Of a DNA stretch of 64,000 nt, positions 38,035 through 46,950 are shown piece by piece. The stretch covers positions 1,346,331-1,410,330 of the forward strand of contig NZ_FNLD01000001.1 of the NCBI RefSeq assembly GCF_900104085.1. The letters run 5' to 3'. The notes below the pieces were generated by a model that was not told where the DNA came from, searched no databases, and was given only the letters and a program-made list of their open reading frames with translations. How positions within the stretch are numbered: the first letter of the stretch is position 1; every line of letters starts with the position of its first letter. Source of the stretch: Pseudoxanthomonas sp. CF125 (GTDB taxonomy: Bacteria > Pseudomonadota > Gammaproteobacteria > Xanthomonadales > Xanthomonadaceae). The translations under genes were made by a program, and so were the position numbers.

Positions 38035-39636
38035 TCAACGCAGATCCGCGATAACCACCTTGGCTGCGTTATGTCCAGGCGCTCCGGTGACTCCACCACC
38101 CGGATGCGTACCGGCTCCGCATAGATACAAGCCGGAGACGGCACCGCGATAATCCGCCTGCCCCACCATGGGCCGCGCGCTGAAAAGCTGATTGAGCGAC
38201 AGCGCGCCATGGAAAATATCGCCGCCGATCAGACCGAAAGTGCGTTCGAGATCCATCGGCGTCAGCACTTGCCTTCCCAACACCGAGGCAGCGAAGCCCG
38301 GCGCGTATCTGTCGACCGTGGAGATCATCAGGTCAGCGACTTCGTCGCGATGATCGTCCCAGCTGCGGCCGTTGGACAGTTCGGGCTGCACCTGCTGGCA
38401 GAACAGGCTGGCAACGTGATGTCCGGAAGGCGCCAGCGTGCCGTCCAGCGTGGACGGAATCAGCATCTCGACGATCGGTTCCTTCGACCAGCCATTGGCG
38501 CGGGCATCCAGATAAGCGCGATCCATGTAATCCAGATCCGGCGCCATGATGATGCCGGCGGTGAGGTGATCGCCTTCGCCAGGCAACGCGGTGAAATCGG
38601 GCAGCCGCGACAGGGCCACGTTCATGCGCAACGTGCCGGAACCGCAACGCCAGTTGGCCATGCGCTCGCGGGTGGGCGCGGGCACTGCGGCCGGCGACAT
38701 CAAACGCTCGTACAGCAGTTTCGGATTGACGTTGGCGACCACCGCACGCGCATGCAGGGTTTCACCGGACTCGGTGAGCACGCCTACGGCACGTCCGTGC
38801 TCGACCAGCACTTCGCGCACGCCCGCATCGGTGCGGATTTCCACGCCGGCGGCGACGGCCGCCTTCGCCATCGCCTGGGTGATCGCGCCCATGCCGCCGA
38901 TCGCGTGACCCCACGCGCCCTTGACTCCGTTCACTTCGCCGAACACGTGATGCAGCAGCACGTAAGCCGAACCCGGCGTATACGGGCTGGCGTAGTTGCC
39001 GACGATACCGTCGAAGCCCAGCACGGCCTTGATCGGCGTGCTCTCGAACCAGCGGTCCAGGTACTCGCCTGCCGAGACGGTGAACAGGTCCAGCAATTCC
39101 TGGCGCAGAGTTTCGTCCAGCGCATGTAACCGTTTTCCCAGACGCCCGGCGCGCATCAGTTCGGGAAGCGCTTTCCACCAGCCGCCATCGGTCACGTTCG
39201 GCGGCGGCTGCAGGGCCAGCGCCCGCAGCACATCGGCGATGGCGTCCAGGCGGCGTTCGTATTCGGGCAGGCGCTCGGCGTCGCGACGTGAGAACTTGGC
39301 TACCTGCTCGAGCGTCTCGCCGCCTCCGGTCAGCAGGTAACGGCCGTCGGGCAACGGCAGGAAATTGCTGCGTTTGCGCTGCACGATCTCCAGCCCGTGC
39401 CCATGGAGGTCCAGGTCGGCGATGACCTTGGGCTGCAGCAGCGACACCGTGTAGGAGGCTACCGAATTGCGGAAACCGGGGTGGAATTCCTCGGTCACAG
39501 CCGCGCCGCCGACCACTTGCCTGCGTTCCAGCACGGTGACCTTCAACCCGGCCTTGGCGAGATACGCCGCGCAGACCAGGCCATTGTGGCCACCACCGAC
39601 CAGCAAAACGTCGCATTTACCCGGCATCTTGGACAT
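38035..39636 (-). CDS. FAD-dependent oxidoreductase, PYROXD2/phytoene-desaturase-like
   Basis: 533 residues from ATG 39636 (MSKMPGKCDVLLVGGGHNGL), with GGAGGG upstream; a GTG two codons earlier is possible. The dinucleotide site DVLLVGGGHNGLVCAAYLAK with VLERR at the end of beta-2 gives FAD binding; a second glycine-rich block lies near the C-terminus (GLYLCGAGTHPGGGVTGAPG), typical of the carotenoid-desaturase/PYROXD2 group. The middle (AVLGFDGIVGNYASPYTPGS, HAIGGMGAITQAMAKAAV) resembles PYROXD2 more than carotenoid enzymes; no carotenoid genes are nearby. Substrate unknown. Confidence 0.9.
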   Translation of the reverse strand: MSKMPGKCDVLLVGGGHNGLVCAAYLAKAGLKVTVLERRQVVGGAAVTEEFHPGFRNSVASYTVSLLQPKVIADLDLHGHGLEIVQRKRSNFLPLPDGRYLLTGGGETLEQVAKFSRRDAERLPEYERRLDAIADVLRALALQPPPNVTDGGWWKALPELMRAGRLGKRLHALDETLRQELLDLFTVSAGEYLDRWFESTPIKAVLGFDGIVGNYASPYTPGSAYVLLHHVFGEVNGVKGAWGHAIGGMGAITQAMAKAAVAAGVEIRTDAGVREVLVEHGRAVGVLTESGETLHARAVVANVNPKLLYERLMSPAAVPAPTRERMANWRCGSGTLRMNVALSRLPDFTALPGEGDHLTAGIIMAPDLDYMDRAYLDARANGWSKEPIVEMLIPSTLDGTLAPSGHHVASLFCQQVQPELSNGRSWDDHRDEVADLMISTVDRYAPGFAASVLGRQVLTPMDLERTFGLIGGDIFHGALSLNQLFSARPMVGQADYRGAVSGLYLCGAGTHPGGGVTGAPGHNAAKVVIADLR

Positions 39637-39747
39637 CCCCACCCTCCCCGGCTTGGAATAGCCGGCCGACAGGAATCATCCCCTGAAAACGGCCCGCATA
39701 ACGCAGGTTCCTACGCGATCAGGCCACTTAATGCCAACTGGTTCACT

Positions 39748-39753
39748 TATAAT
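39748..39753 (+). promoter_or_regulatory. -10 promoter element for the LysM-FecR operon
   Basis: A perfect TATAAT hexamer in an AT-rich stretch of an otherwise GC-rich gap. It is 24 bases before ATG 39777, and no good -35 hexamer lies at the ideal distance. It rules out starts upstream of about 39760. Confidence 0.5.
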
Positions 39754-39776
39754 TGTGGAAGTGGGGCATCGGCGAC

Positions 39777-41453
39777 ATGATGGGCATGCGGGTCAGTTTC
39801 GATATCGGCTATTCCATGCGGCGCCGTGCTGGCCTGCTGGGCGGACGCTGCGTGCTGTTGCTGTTGCTTGCGTGCAGTCCCCTGGCTTCGGCCGAAGACT
39901 GGAGCTACCGCATCCGCCCTGGCGACACGATCTGGGACTTGGCGGGCGAGTACCTCAAGCCCGGCATCCCCTGGCAGCGGCTGCAGGCGCACAACGGCAT
40001 CTCCAACCCCTATCAGCTTCCCCCCGGCTCCACCGTGCGCTTTCCGCTTGCCTGGTTGCACCTGCAACCGGCGCGGGCGCGGGTGATCGCCGTACGCGGG
40101 CAGACCCTGGTCGACGGTATCGGAAACGGCAAGGCCGTTGCGGCGACCGAAGGCATGCAGTTGGGCGTCGGCGCCCTCTTGCGCACGGCGCGGGACGCGA
40201 CGTTGACTCTTGAATTCGCCGACCACACGCGCCTGCTGCTGCAAGGCGGAAGCGAACTTCGCCTGGACCGCCTCAGCCAGTACGGCAAGAGCGGCATGGT
40301 CGATACCCGCTTGCGCTTGCAACGCGGCCGCATCACCAACAGCGTGACTCCCAGCAATGGCGCTTCCCCTGCCTTCATCGTGGACACGCCCAACGCCACC
40401 TCGGCGGTGCGCGGTACGCGCTTCCGGGTGAACGCGGAAGAATCGCGCACCCAAACCGAAGTGACCGAAGGCAGCGTCGCGGTCGGCGCGGGATCCCGCA
40501 ATTCGCTGGTAAGGCATGGTTATGGCGCGGTAGTGGCCGTCGGACAGGCGACGCCGATCCGGGCCGTGCCGTTGTTGCCCGCGCCAGACCTTTCAAGCGT
40601 TCCCGCTACGTTGAACGGCGCGCGCGCCGAAGTGAAATGGCGTGCGCTGGAGCAAGCGCGGCGTTATCGCGTGCAAGCCAGCAATACGGCCACGTTCGAT
40701 ACGCTGCTGGCGGACCTGGAAACCACCGGCCCACTGGCCAACCTGCCCTTGCTGCAGGATGGGGTGTATTTCCTGCGCGTGCGTGCCATCGACGCGCAGG
40801 GACTGGAAGGCTACGACGCCACTACCCGTTTCGTCGCCGAAACGCTGCCCGAACCTCCTTTCGCGATCGCGCCCATCGCCGACAGTCTGGTTCGCGAAGT
40901 CCAGCCCGAGTTCCACTGGGCGGACGTCGCCGACGCGGCGGGCTACCGTTTCGAGCTGGCCGACAATGCCGGCTTCGAACGCCCGCTTTCCTTCCAGGAA
41001 AAGAGCACCCGCACGCGCGCACCGCAGGCCTTGGCGCCCGGCCGCTACTACTGGCGCATCGCCAGCGATGCCAGCAACGGCCGTCAAGGCCCGTATAGCG
41101 ACTCCATCGCGTTCACCGTGCAGCCTTTGCCGGAAGCGGGCGAAATCGAGGACGAAACCGGCGACTCGCGCAGCGTGACCTTCCGCTGGCGCGCCGGGGA
41201 ACCGGGTCAGCGCTATCGCTTCCAACTGTCGCGCTCGCCCGACTTCAAGCACGCGCGCATCGACCAGGTAGTGGACCAATCGCAGATCACGCTGCCCAGA
41301 CTTCGTGCAGGCACCTGGTACCTGCGCGCGCAGGCCATCGGCAGCGACGGTTATGAGGCGCCCTTCCCGCCGGCGCAACGCGTGAACGTGCCGTGCGGCA
41401 TCTGCAAGGGCGTCGCAGCGGGCGGCATGCTGTGGATCCTGCTGGCGCTATGA
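39777..41453 (+). CDS. Exported LysM-FecR domain protein with fibronectin-like repeats
   Basis: 558 residues from ATG 39777; ATGs at 39786 and 39816 are alternatives, the last giving a more compact signal (MRRRAGLLGGRCVLLLLLAC). Signal cleavage likely near PLASA. A LysM domain (about 44-90: YRIRPGDTIWDLAGEYLKPG) would bind peptidoglycan; a FecR domain (about 118-240: LLRTARDATLTLEFADHTRL, FIVDTPNATSAVRGTRFRV) follows, and the C-terminal half has beta-sandwich repeats (EVKWRALEQARRYRVQASNT, EFHWADVADAAGYRFELADN, TFRWRAGEPGQRYRFQLS). A hydrophobic tail ends the protein. The stop overlaps the CHASE2-GGDEF gene as ATGA, so it probably works with it as an envelope sensor. Confidence 0.88.
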   Translation: MMGMRVSFDIGYSMRRRAGLLGGRCVLLLLLACSPLASAEDWSYRIRPGDTIWDLAGEYLKPGIPWQRLQAHNGISNPYQLPPGSTVRFPLAWLHLQPARARVIAVRGQTLVDGIGNGKAVAATEGMQLGVGALLRTARDATLTLEFADHTRLLLQGGSELRLDRLSQYGKSGMVDTRLRLQRGRITNSVTPSNGASPAFIVDTPNATSAVRGTRFRVNAEESRTQTEVTEGSVAVGAGSRNSLVRHGYGAVVAVGQATPIRAVPLLPAPDLSSVPATLNGARAEVKWRALEQARRYRVQASNTATFDTLLADLETTGPLANLPLLQDGVYFLRVRAIDAQGLEGYDATTRFVAETLPEPPFAIAPIADSLVREVQPEFHWADVADAAGYRFELADNAGFERPLSFQEKSTRTRAPQALAPGRYYWRIASDASNGRQGPYSDSIAFTVQPLPEAGEIEDETGDSRSVTFRWRAGEPGQRYRFQLSRSPDFKHARIDQVVDQSQITLPRLRAGTWYLRAQAIGSDGYEAPFPPAQRVNVPCGICKGVAAGGMLWILLAL

Positions 41454-43129
41454 ACGGGCCACGCGCCATCCGAAGCAGATCGCGCCTGCTCACCGCGCTG
41501 GCTGCGGCCTCGCTCGTGACCCTGCTGCATTTGTTCGCGGTGACCTGGCGTGCGGATGCGTGGATATACGACACGTTGACCCAAGCCTCTTCCCACGCCG
41601 CCGACGACCGCATCGTGATCGTGGCGATCGACGAAAAAAGCCTGACCGAGCTCGGGCGCTGGCCATGGTCGCGGCGCACGCACGCCGAACTGCTGGAACG
41701 CCTTGGCGATGCCGGCGTACGCGGCGTGGCCCTGAATATCCTGCTTTCGGAACCTGCCCTGTTCGACCCCGAAGGCGACGCGCTGCTGGCGCAGGCGCTG
41801 AACCGGAGCGGCAAGGTGGTGCTGCCGGTATACGCCGAAGCCGAACACCTCAACGGCCCTTCGGTGGAACTCATGCCCATTCCGGAGTTCGCCGCCGCTG
41901 CCGCTTCGCTGGGCCATGTCGACATGGTGCTGGACGGCGATGGCATGGCGCGCAGCATGTTCCTGCGCGCCGGTCTGGGCTCGCCGCACTGGCCTTCGCT
42001 GGCCTTGGCCCTGAGCCAGATCGGAAACCAGCCCAACCCCACAGCCGAACTGCCGGGACTGCGCGTAGCCGATCTGCAGGACGCGTCGCCGCACCGCTGG
42101 GTGCGCGATTACCAGGTGTTGATTCCGTACACGGATCCACCCGACGGCTTCCAAAGCGTCTCGTACGTGGACGTACTGAAAGGAAACGTGCCGACCTCGC
42201 TGCTGCGCGGGCGCTGGATACTGGTGGGCGTGACGGCCGCAGGCATGGGCGATGAACTGGCTGCGCCGGGTTGGCACGCCACGCAACCGCGCATGTCGGG
42301 GGTCGACTACCAGGCCAACGCGCTGAACATGCTGGTACGCGACGATGCGGTGGTGCCACTGTCGATAACCTGGCAGATCGGCCTGTCGATCCTGATGGTG
42401 ATCCTGCCGCTGCTGCTGCTCGGGCTTCCCGGCCTGCAACGGACCTGGCGGCCGGTGCTGGTCGCGTTGCTCGCCGTACCGTTGCTGTCCTGGCTGCTGC
42501 TGCGATTCGGGCATGCGTGGTACCCACCCGTTCCCGCGCTGGCGGTATTGGGCTTGGGCGCCGTGTTGCTGGTTTTGCGCACACTGCGGCGGACGCGGTT
42601 GCAGGCCCAGTCCGATCCGCTTACCGGTCTGGCCAACCGCATCAAGTTCAATGAAGAACTCGAGCAGGAACTGCGCTCATCGCGACGCACCGGCCAGCCG
42701 CTTTCGCTGCTGTTGTTGGACGTGGACCACTTCAAGCGCTTGAACGACGGCTTGGGCCACCCCGCTGGCGACGAAGTCTTGCGCGCGCTGTCCACTATCC
42801 TGCGCGGCCGCGCGCGCCGTCCACGCGATCTGGTGGCACGGTTGGGCGGCGACGAGTTCGCCGTACTGCTGCCCGAAACCACGCCGCAGGCCGCCGCCGC
42901 CATCGCGACCACCATCCACGTGGATCTGGCCAACCTGTCCTCGCGCACCGGCAACCATATGCCTTTGCCGCCGTTCACGGCCAGCATCGGCATCCACACC
43001 ACCCAGAGCGAAGAAGAAACCGCGGCGTACGTGTTCGAGCTTGCCGACAACGCGCTCTACCAGGCCAAGCAAGCCGGCCGCAACCGCAGCTTCAGCCATA
43101 CCGGCGAACGGGGTTGCGCGCCGAGCTGA
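41450..43129 (+). CDS. CHASE2 sensor diguanylate cyclase
   Basis: 559 residues from ATG 41450 (MNGPRAIRSRSRLLTALAAA). One N-terminal membrane helix, a periplasmic CHASE2 domain at about 35-295 (RIVIVAIDEKSLTELGRWPW, VRGVALNILLSEPAL, RWILVGVTAAGMGDELAAP), then two or three helices at about 305-375 and a cytosolic GGDEF domain to about 550. The active site RLGGDEFAVLL is intact (GGDEF 466-470), and RPRD at 457-460 is an allosteric I-site at the correct five-residue distance. It should make c-di-GMP from two GTP with product inhibition. Coupled to the LysM-FecR gene. Confidence 0.94.
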   Translation: MNGPRAIRSRSRLLTALAAASLVTLLHLFAVTWRADAWIYDTLTQASSHAADDRIVIVAIDEKSLTELGRWPWSRRTHAELLERLGDAGVRGVALNILLSEPALFDPEGDALLAQALNRSGKVVLPVYAEAEHLNGPSVELMPIPEFAAAAASLGHVDMVLDGDGMARSMFLRAGLGSPHWPSLALALSQIGNQPNPTAELPGLRVADLQDASPHRWVRDYQVLIPYTDPPDGFQSVSYVDVLKGNVPTSLLRGRWILVGVTAAGMGDELAAPGWHATQPRMSGVDYQANALNMLVRDDAVVPLSITWQIGLSILMVILPLLLLGLPGLQRTWRPVLVALLAVPLLSWLLLRFGHAWYPPVPALAVLGLGAVLLVLRTLRRTRLQAQSDPLTGLANRIKFNEELEQELRSSRRTGQPLSLLLLDVDHFKRLNDGLGHPAGDEVLRALSTILRGRARRPRDLVARLGGDEFAVLLPETTPQAAAAIATTIHVDLANLSSRTGNHMPLPPFTASIGIHTTQSEEETAAYVFELADNALYQAKQAGRNRSFSHTGERGCAPS

Positions 43130-43143
43130 GGCATCAGCGAACG

Positions 43144-44517
43144 TTAGACCGGCAACACCATGCCCGGCCGCGCCAACCGCACCTGGATACCATCGCGTTC
43201 GCCGATCTCGCCCGCCAAAGCCTCGCGCGCCTTGTCTTCCCCATGCACCAGCACCAAGGGCGGATGCGCGGTAAAGCCGCCGTACCAGGCCATCAGGCCG
43301 CGCTGGTCGGTATGCGCGGACAGTCCGCCGATGGTGTGCCGCTTGGCATGCACCCGATAGTCGCGGCCATGGATACGCGCCCATTGGGCGCCGTCGACCA
43401 GACGCCTTCCCAGCGTGCCTTCGGCCTGGTAGCCGACGAATACCAGATGCGTACTGTCGCGGCCCAGATTGTGCTTGAGATGGTGGAGGATGCGTCCGCC
43501 ATTGGCCATGCCGGAACCGGCGATGACGATCGCACCACCTTGCACCTCGTTGATGGCCATCGAATCCTGCGCGCTTTCGGCGATGTGCAGGTTGGGCAGT
43601 TGGAACGGGTTGAGCTTCTGTTTCCACACCGCTTGCGCATCGGCGTCGAACAGATCGGAATGACGGTCGTAGACCGAAACGACTTTCGCCGCCATCGGAC
43701 TGTCCAGGAAGATCTTCCAGCGCGATAGCTGCCATTCCTCCCAATGCCGGGCGAACCAGTACAGCAGCTCCTGGCTGCGGCCCACCGCGAACGCGGGGAT
43801 CAGCACGTTGCCGCCCTCTTGCCAGGCCTGGGCGAATATTTCGCCCAATTCATGGATGGTATCCAGTCGGTCGCGATGGTTGCGGTCGCCGTAAGTGGAT
43901 TCCATCAGCACCATGTCGGCCTGCCCGATGATCTCGGGATCGCGCAGGATCGGCGTGCCGTTCGGGCCAAGATCGCCGGAGAACACAAGTTTCCTGCCGT
44001 CCGCCCACAGTTCGGTGATGGAAGAACCCAGGATATGCCCCGCATCCCGGAACGTTATCTCAACGCCCGGCAGGATCTCGCGGCGGGCGCCGTAGGGCAT
44101 CGCCTGCACCTGGCGCATGGCCTGCTCCACGTCGGCGCGCGCATACAACGGCACCACTTCGGCCTCGCCGGGACGCAGCTTGCGGTTGGCGCGTTCGGCA
44201 TCGGATTCGGCCAGCGACGCCGAATCCAGGAGCATCACCGGCATCAGCTCGCCGCCGGCTTGCTGGATGAAGATCGGCCCTGCGAAACCGCGCTTGACCA
44301 GCAGCGGCACGCGGCCGATATGGTCGATATGCGCGTGGCTGATCACCAGCGCGTCCAGCCGCGCCGGCTCGAACGGAAAAGGATCCGCGTTGCGCGCCTC
44401 GGCCTCGCGGCTGCCCTGCATCATTCCGCAGTCCAGCAGGATGCGCTTGCCGGCGGCCACCACCAGATGCATGGAGCCGGTGACCTCGCCTGCGGCGCCA
44501 TGGAATTCGACCTGCAT
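43144..44517 (-). CDS. Metallo-beta-lactamase fold beta-CASP ribonuclease
   Basis: 457 residues from ATG 44517 (MQVEFHGAAGEVTGSMHLVV), GGAG seven bases upstream. The metal motif SHAHIDHIGRVP has H61, H63, D65, H66; GHILGSS and the FSGDLGPNGTPIL strand supply further ligands. The beta-CASP domain follows with ESTYGDRNH, FAVGRSQELLYW, IVIAGSGMANGGRILHHL and GLSAHTDQRGLMAW. This is the YSH1/CPSF73-like bacterial group that acts on RNA; the particular substrate is not known. It converges on the CHASE2 gene with only 14 bases between the two stops. Confidence 0.93.
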   Translation of the reverse strand: MQVEFHGAAGEVTGSMHLVVAAGKRILLDCGMMQGSREAEARNADPFPFEPARLDALVISHAHIDHIGRVPLLVKRGFAGPIFIQQAGGELMPVMLLDSASLAESDAERANRKLRPGEAEVVPLYARADVEQAMRQVQAMPYGARREILPGVEITFRDAGHILGSSITELWADGRKLVFSGDLGPNGTPILRDPEIIGQADMVLMESTYGDRNHRDRLDTIHELGEIFAQAWQEGGNVLIPAFAVGRSQELLYWFARHWEEWQLSRWKIFLDSPMAAKVVSVYDRHSDLFDADAQAVWKQKLNPFQLPNLHIAESAQDSMAINEVQGGAIVIAGSGMANGGRILHHLKHNLGRDSTHLVFVGYQAEGTLGRRLVDGAQWARIHGRDYRVHAKRHTIGGLSAHTDQRGLMAWYGGFTAHPPLVLVHGEDKAREALAGEIGERDGIQVRLARPGMVLPV

Positions 44518-44611
44518 TGCCCGCTCCGGGTCAGGCACGCTTTTCGTGCCGCCCGAACCCTAGCACGCACTGGGTAAACCCTTGATGTGAAGGAATAATT
44601 ATGACGGCTGC

Positions 44612-44713
44612 ATGACCTTCGACACCCTCAGTGCGACGGCGGCAGGCGTAGAGTCCGCGCACGCCCCCACGCAGGGGGTTTTTCCTTATCTATGCCCCTC
44701 GGGGCCGGAGTAG
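44612..44713 (+). other. 33-codon leader ORF upstream of the M13 peptidase
   Basis: ATG 44612 to TAG 44711-44713 reads MTFDTLSATAAGVESAHAPT and on to LCPSGPE, 33 residues, in the same frame as the following GTG start and ending three bases before it. It has no clear RBS. It spans the hairpin at 44664-44683. It may be a real leader peptide, or chance; listed because of its exact placement. Confidence 0.25.
44664..44683 (+). terminator. Terminator-like hairpin in the M13 leader
   Basis: Stem CCCCC (44664-44668) and GGGGG (44674-44678), five-base loop, followed at once by TTTTT (44679-44683). It stands 33 bases before the GTG of the peptidase, so it may be an attenuator or the end of a short RNA. 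Confidence 0.55.
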
Positions 44714-44716
44714 TCT

Positions 44717-46822
44717 GTGATTCGTAAACCCCAGATCCTGTTGTTGTCCCTGGCCGTGAGCGTGGCCTTGGCCGCCTGCGGCAAGAAAGAAGAAGCCGCC
44801 ACCCCGGCCGCCGGCACCACCCCGGCCACGACCACCGAACCGGTGGCGCTGAAGCTGGACGAATCCAAGCTGCCACCGGTCAACCGTTTCCTGGTCAGCG
44901 ACCTGGATACCACCAAGAATGCCTGTGCCGACTTTGGCGGCTACGTGAACGGCAAATGGCTCGCCGCCAACGCCATTCCGGGCGACCGCACCAGTTGGGG
45001 CGCGTTCGAGATGCTGGATGAGCGCTCCACCGGCGTGCAGCACCAGTTGGCTGAGCAAGCCGCCGCCGACAAGAACGCCACCGGTGTGGAGAAGATCGTC
45101 GGCGACCTGTGGTCGACCGGCATGGACGAAGCCAAAGCCAACGCCCAGGGCATCGATCCGATCAAGGGCGAGTTGGCCGCCATCGACGCCCTCAACGACA
45201 AGGACGCGATCGTCGCCTACATCCAGAGCAACGCAGCCAAGGGCCAGAACGGCCTGTTCGGCTTCGGCGCCGAAGCCGATTTCAAGAACTCCGCGGTCAA
45301 CATGGCCTACGCCTCGCAAGGCGGCCTGGGCTTGCCGGACAAGGAGTACTACATCGCGGCCAGCAACAAGGACAAACTGCAGGCTTACGAGCGCCACATC
45401 GCCAAGGTGCTGGAGTTGTCCGGCATACCCGCGGCCGATGCGGCGGCCCAGGCCAAGACCGTGATCGCATTCGAAACGCGTCTGGCCAAAGCCTCCAAGT
45501 CCAGCGAAGAGCTGTCGCGCGACGTCTCGCTGTACTACAACCCGGTCACCCTGGCCGATGCCGACAAGTTGACCCCGAATTTCTCCTGGAGCAAATTCTT
45601 CGAATCGCAGGGCGTGGCGCCGCAGGAGAAATTCTCGCTGGCCATTCCGGCTTTCCATCAGGAAGTCAGCAAGATGCTAGGCGATACCGCGCCGGCGACG
45701 TGGCGCAATTACCTGCGCTTCCACACCATCGACAGCGCCTCGCCGTACCTGAGCGACGCCTTCGCCAACGAGAACTTCGATTTCTACGCCAAGACATTGC
45801 GCGGCCAGAAGGAAATCAAGCAACGCTGGAAGCGCGTGCTCGACACCATCGAAAGCCAGGCCGGCGAAGCGCTGGGCCAGATGTATGTCAAGGTCGCCTT
45901 CCCCGCCGAATCCAAGGCCAAGATGGAGACGCTGGTGGCCAATCTGCGCACCGCATTGAAGGCGCGCATCGAAAACCTGACCTGGATGAGCGACGAAACC
46001 AAGAAGAAGGCCATCGCCAAGTGGGAAACCTTCACACCCAAGATCGGCTACCCCGACAAATGGCGCGAATGGACCGGCCTGTCGACCAATCGCGACAGCT
46101 ATATCGGCAACGTAATCGCCGCCACCGAGTTCAACTACAAATGGAACTTGAGCAAGATCGGCAAGCCGGTGGATAAAACCGAATGGGGCATGAGCCCGCA
46201 AACGGTCAACGCCTACTACAACCCGCTGCAGAACGAGATCGTGTTCCCCGCCGCCATCCTGCAGCCGCCGTTCTTCGACGCCAACGCGACCGATGAAATG
46301 AACTACGGTGGCATCGGCGCGGTGATCGGCCACGAAATGACCCACGGTTACGACGATCAGGGCGCGCGTTTCGGGCCGACCGGCAATTTCGAGAACTGGT
46401 GGTCCGACGCCGACGCCAAGGGCTTTTCGGGCCTGACCGACAAACTCGTCAACCAGTTCAATGGTTACGACGCTGGCGGCACCAAGGTCAACGGCAAGCT
46501 GACTCTGGGCGAGAACATCGCCGACCTGGGCGGCATCGCCACGGCCTACGACGCGATGAAGAAGGCCACCGACGGCACGCCGGATCCTAAAACCGACGGG
46601 CTGACCCGCGATCAGCGCTTCTTCCTGAACTGGGCCACCGTGTGGCGCCGCAACTTCACCCCGGAAGAACTGACCGTGCGCCTGAAGACCGACCCGCATG
46701 CGCCGGCCAACTTCCGCGCCATCGGCGCCCCGTCCAACATGCCCGCGTTCGCCGCTGCGTTCTCGTGCAAGGCCGGCGACCCGATGGTACGTGCGGACGA
46801 TCAGAAGGTCGTTATCTGGTAA
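44717..46822 (+). CDS. M13 family zinc metallopeptidase (lipoprotein), catalytic motif intact
   Basis: 701 residues from GTG 44717, with GGAG six bases upstream. Signal IRKPQILLLSLAVSVALAAC ends in lipobox LAAC with C21, so it is a periplasm-facing lipoprotein. The neprilysin-type active site is complete: VIGHEMTHGYDDQGARF (H539, E540, H543), ENIADLGG (E599, D603), NAYY at 498-501 for substrate backbone binding, and a C-terminal HAPANFRAIG with the conserved His and Arg. M13 enzymes cut peptides of limited length from the amino side of hydrophobic residues; PepO is the usual name. A strong terminator follows, and the second, degenerate copy lies directly after. Confidence 0.96.
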   Translation: MIRKPQILLLSLAVSVALAACGKKEEAATPAAGTTPATTTEPVALKLDESKLPPVNRFLVSDLDTTKNACADFGGYVNGKWLAANAIPGDRTSWGAFEMLDERSTGVQHQLAEQAAADKNATGVEKIVGDLWSTGMDEAKANAQGIDPIKGELAAIDALNDKDAIVAYIQSNAAKGQNGLFGFGAEADFKNSAVNMAYASQGGLGLPDKEYYIAASNKDKLQAYERHIAKVLELSGIPAADAAAQAKTVIAFETRLAKASKSSEELSRDVSLYYNPVTLADADKLTPNFSWSKFFESQGVAPQEKFSLAIPAFHQEVSKMLGDTAPATWRNYLRFHTIDSASPYLSDAFANENFDFYAKTLRGQKEIKQRWKRVLDTIESQAGEALGQMYVKVAFPAESKAKMETLVANLRTALKARIENLTWMSDETKKKAIAKWETFTPKIGYPDKWREWTGLSTNRDSYIGNVIAATEFNYKWNLSKIGKPVDKTEWGMSPQTVNAYYNPLQNEIVFPAAILQPPFFDANATDEMNYGGIGAVIGHEMTHGYDDQGARFGPTGNFENWWSDADAKGFSGLTDKLVNQFNGYDAGGTKVNGKLTLGENIADLGGIATAYDAMKKATDGTPDPKTDGLTRDQRFFLNWATVWRRNFTPEELTVRLKTDPHAPANFRAIGAPSNMPAFAAAFSCKAGDPMVRADDQKVVIW

Positions 46823-46845
46823 GTACCACCGCTCCACGCAAGACC

Positions 46846-46878
46846 CGAAGGCCCGGCATAGTCCGGGCCTTCGTTTTT
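46846..46878 (+). terminator. Rho-independent terminator after the first M13 gene
   Basis: Stem CGAAGGCCCGG (46846-46856) with its complement at 46863-46873, six-base loop, then TTTTT. It starts 24 bases after the stop, so the two M13 genes are probably separate transcripts. Confidence 0.9.
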
Positions 46879-46950
46879 GCGGGGGTTGTTCATGGGCACG
46901 GCGCCGGCGCTTGCTAGAATCCCCGGCATTCACCGACACGGAAATCCCTG

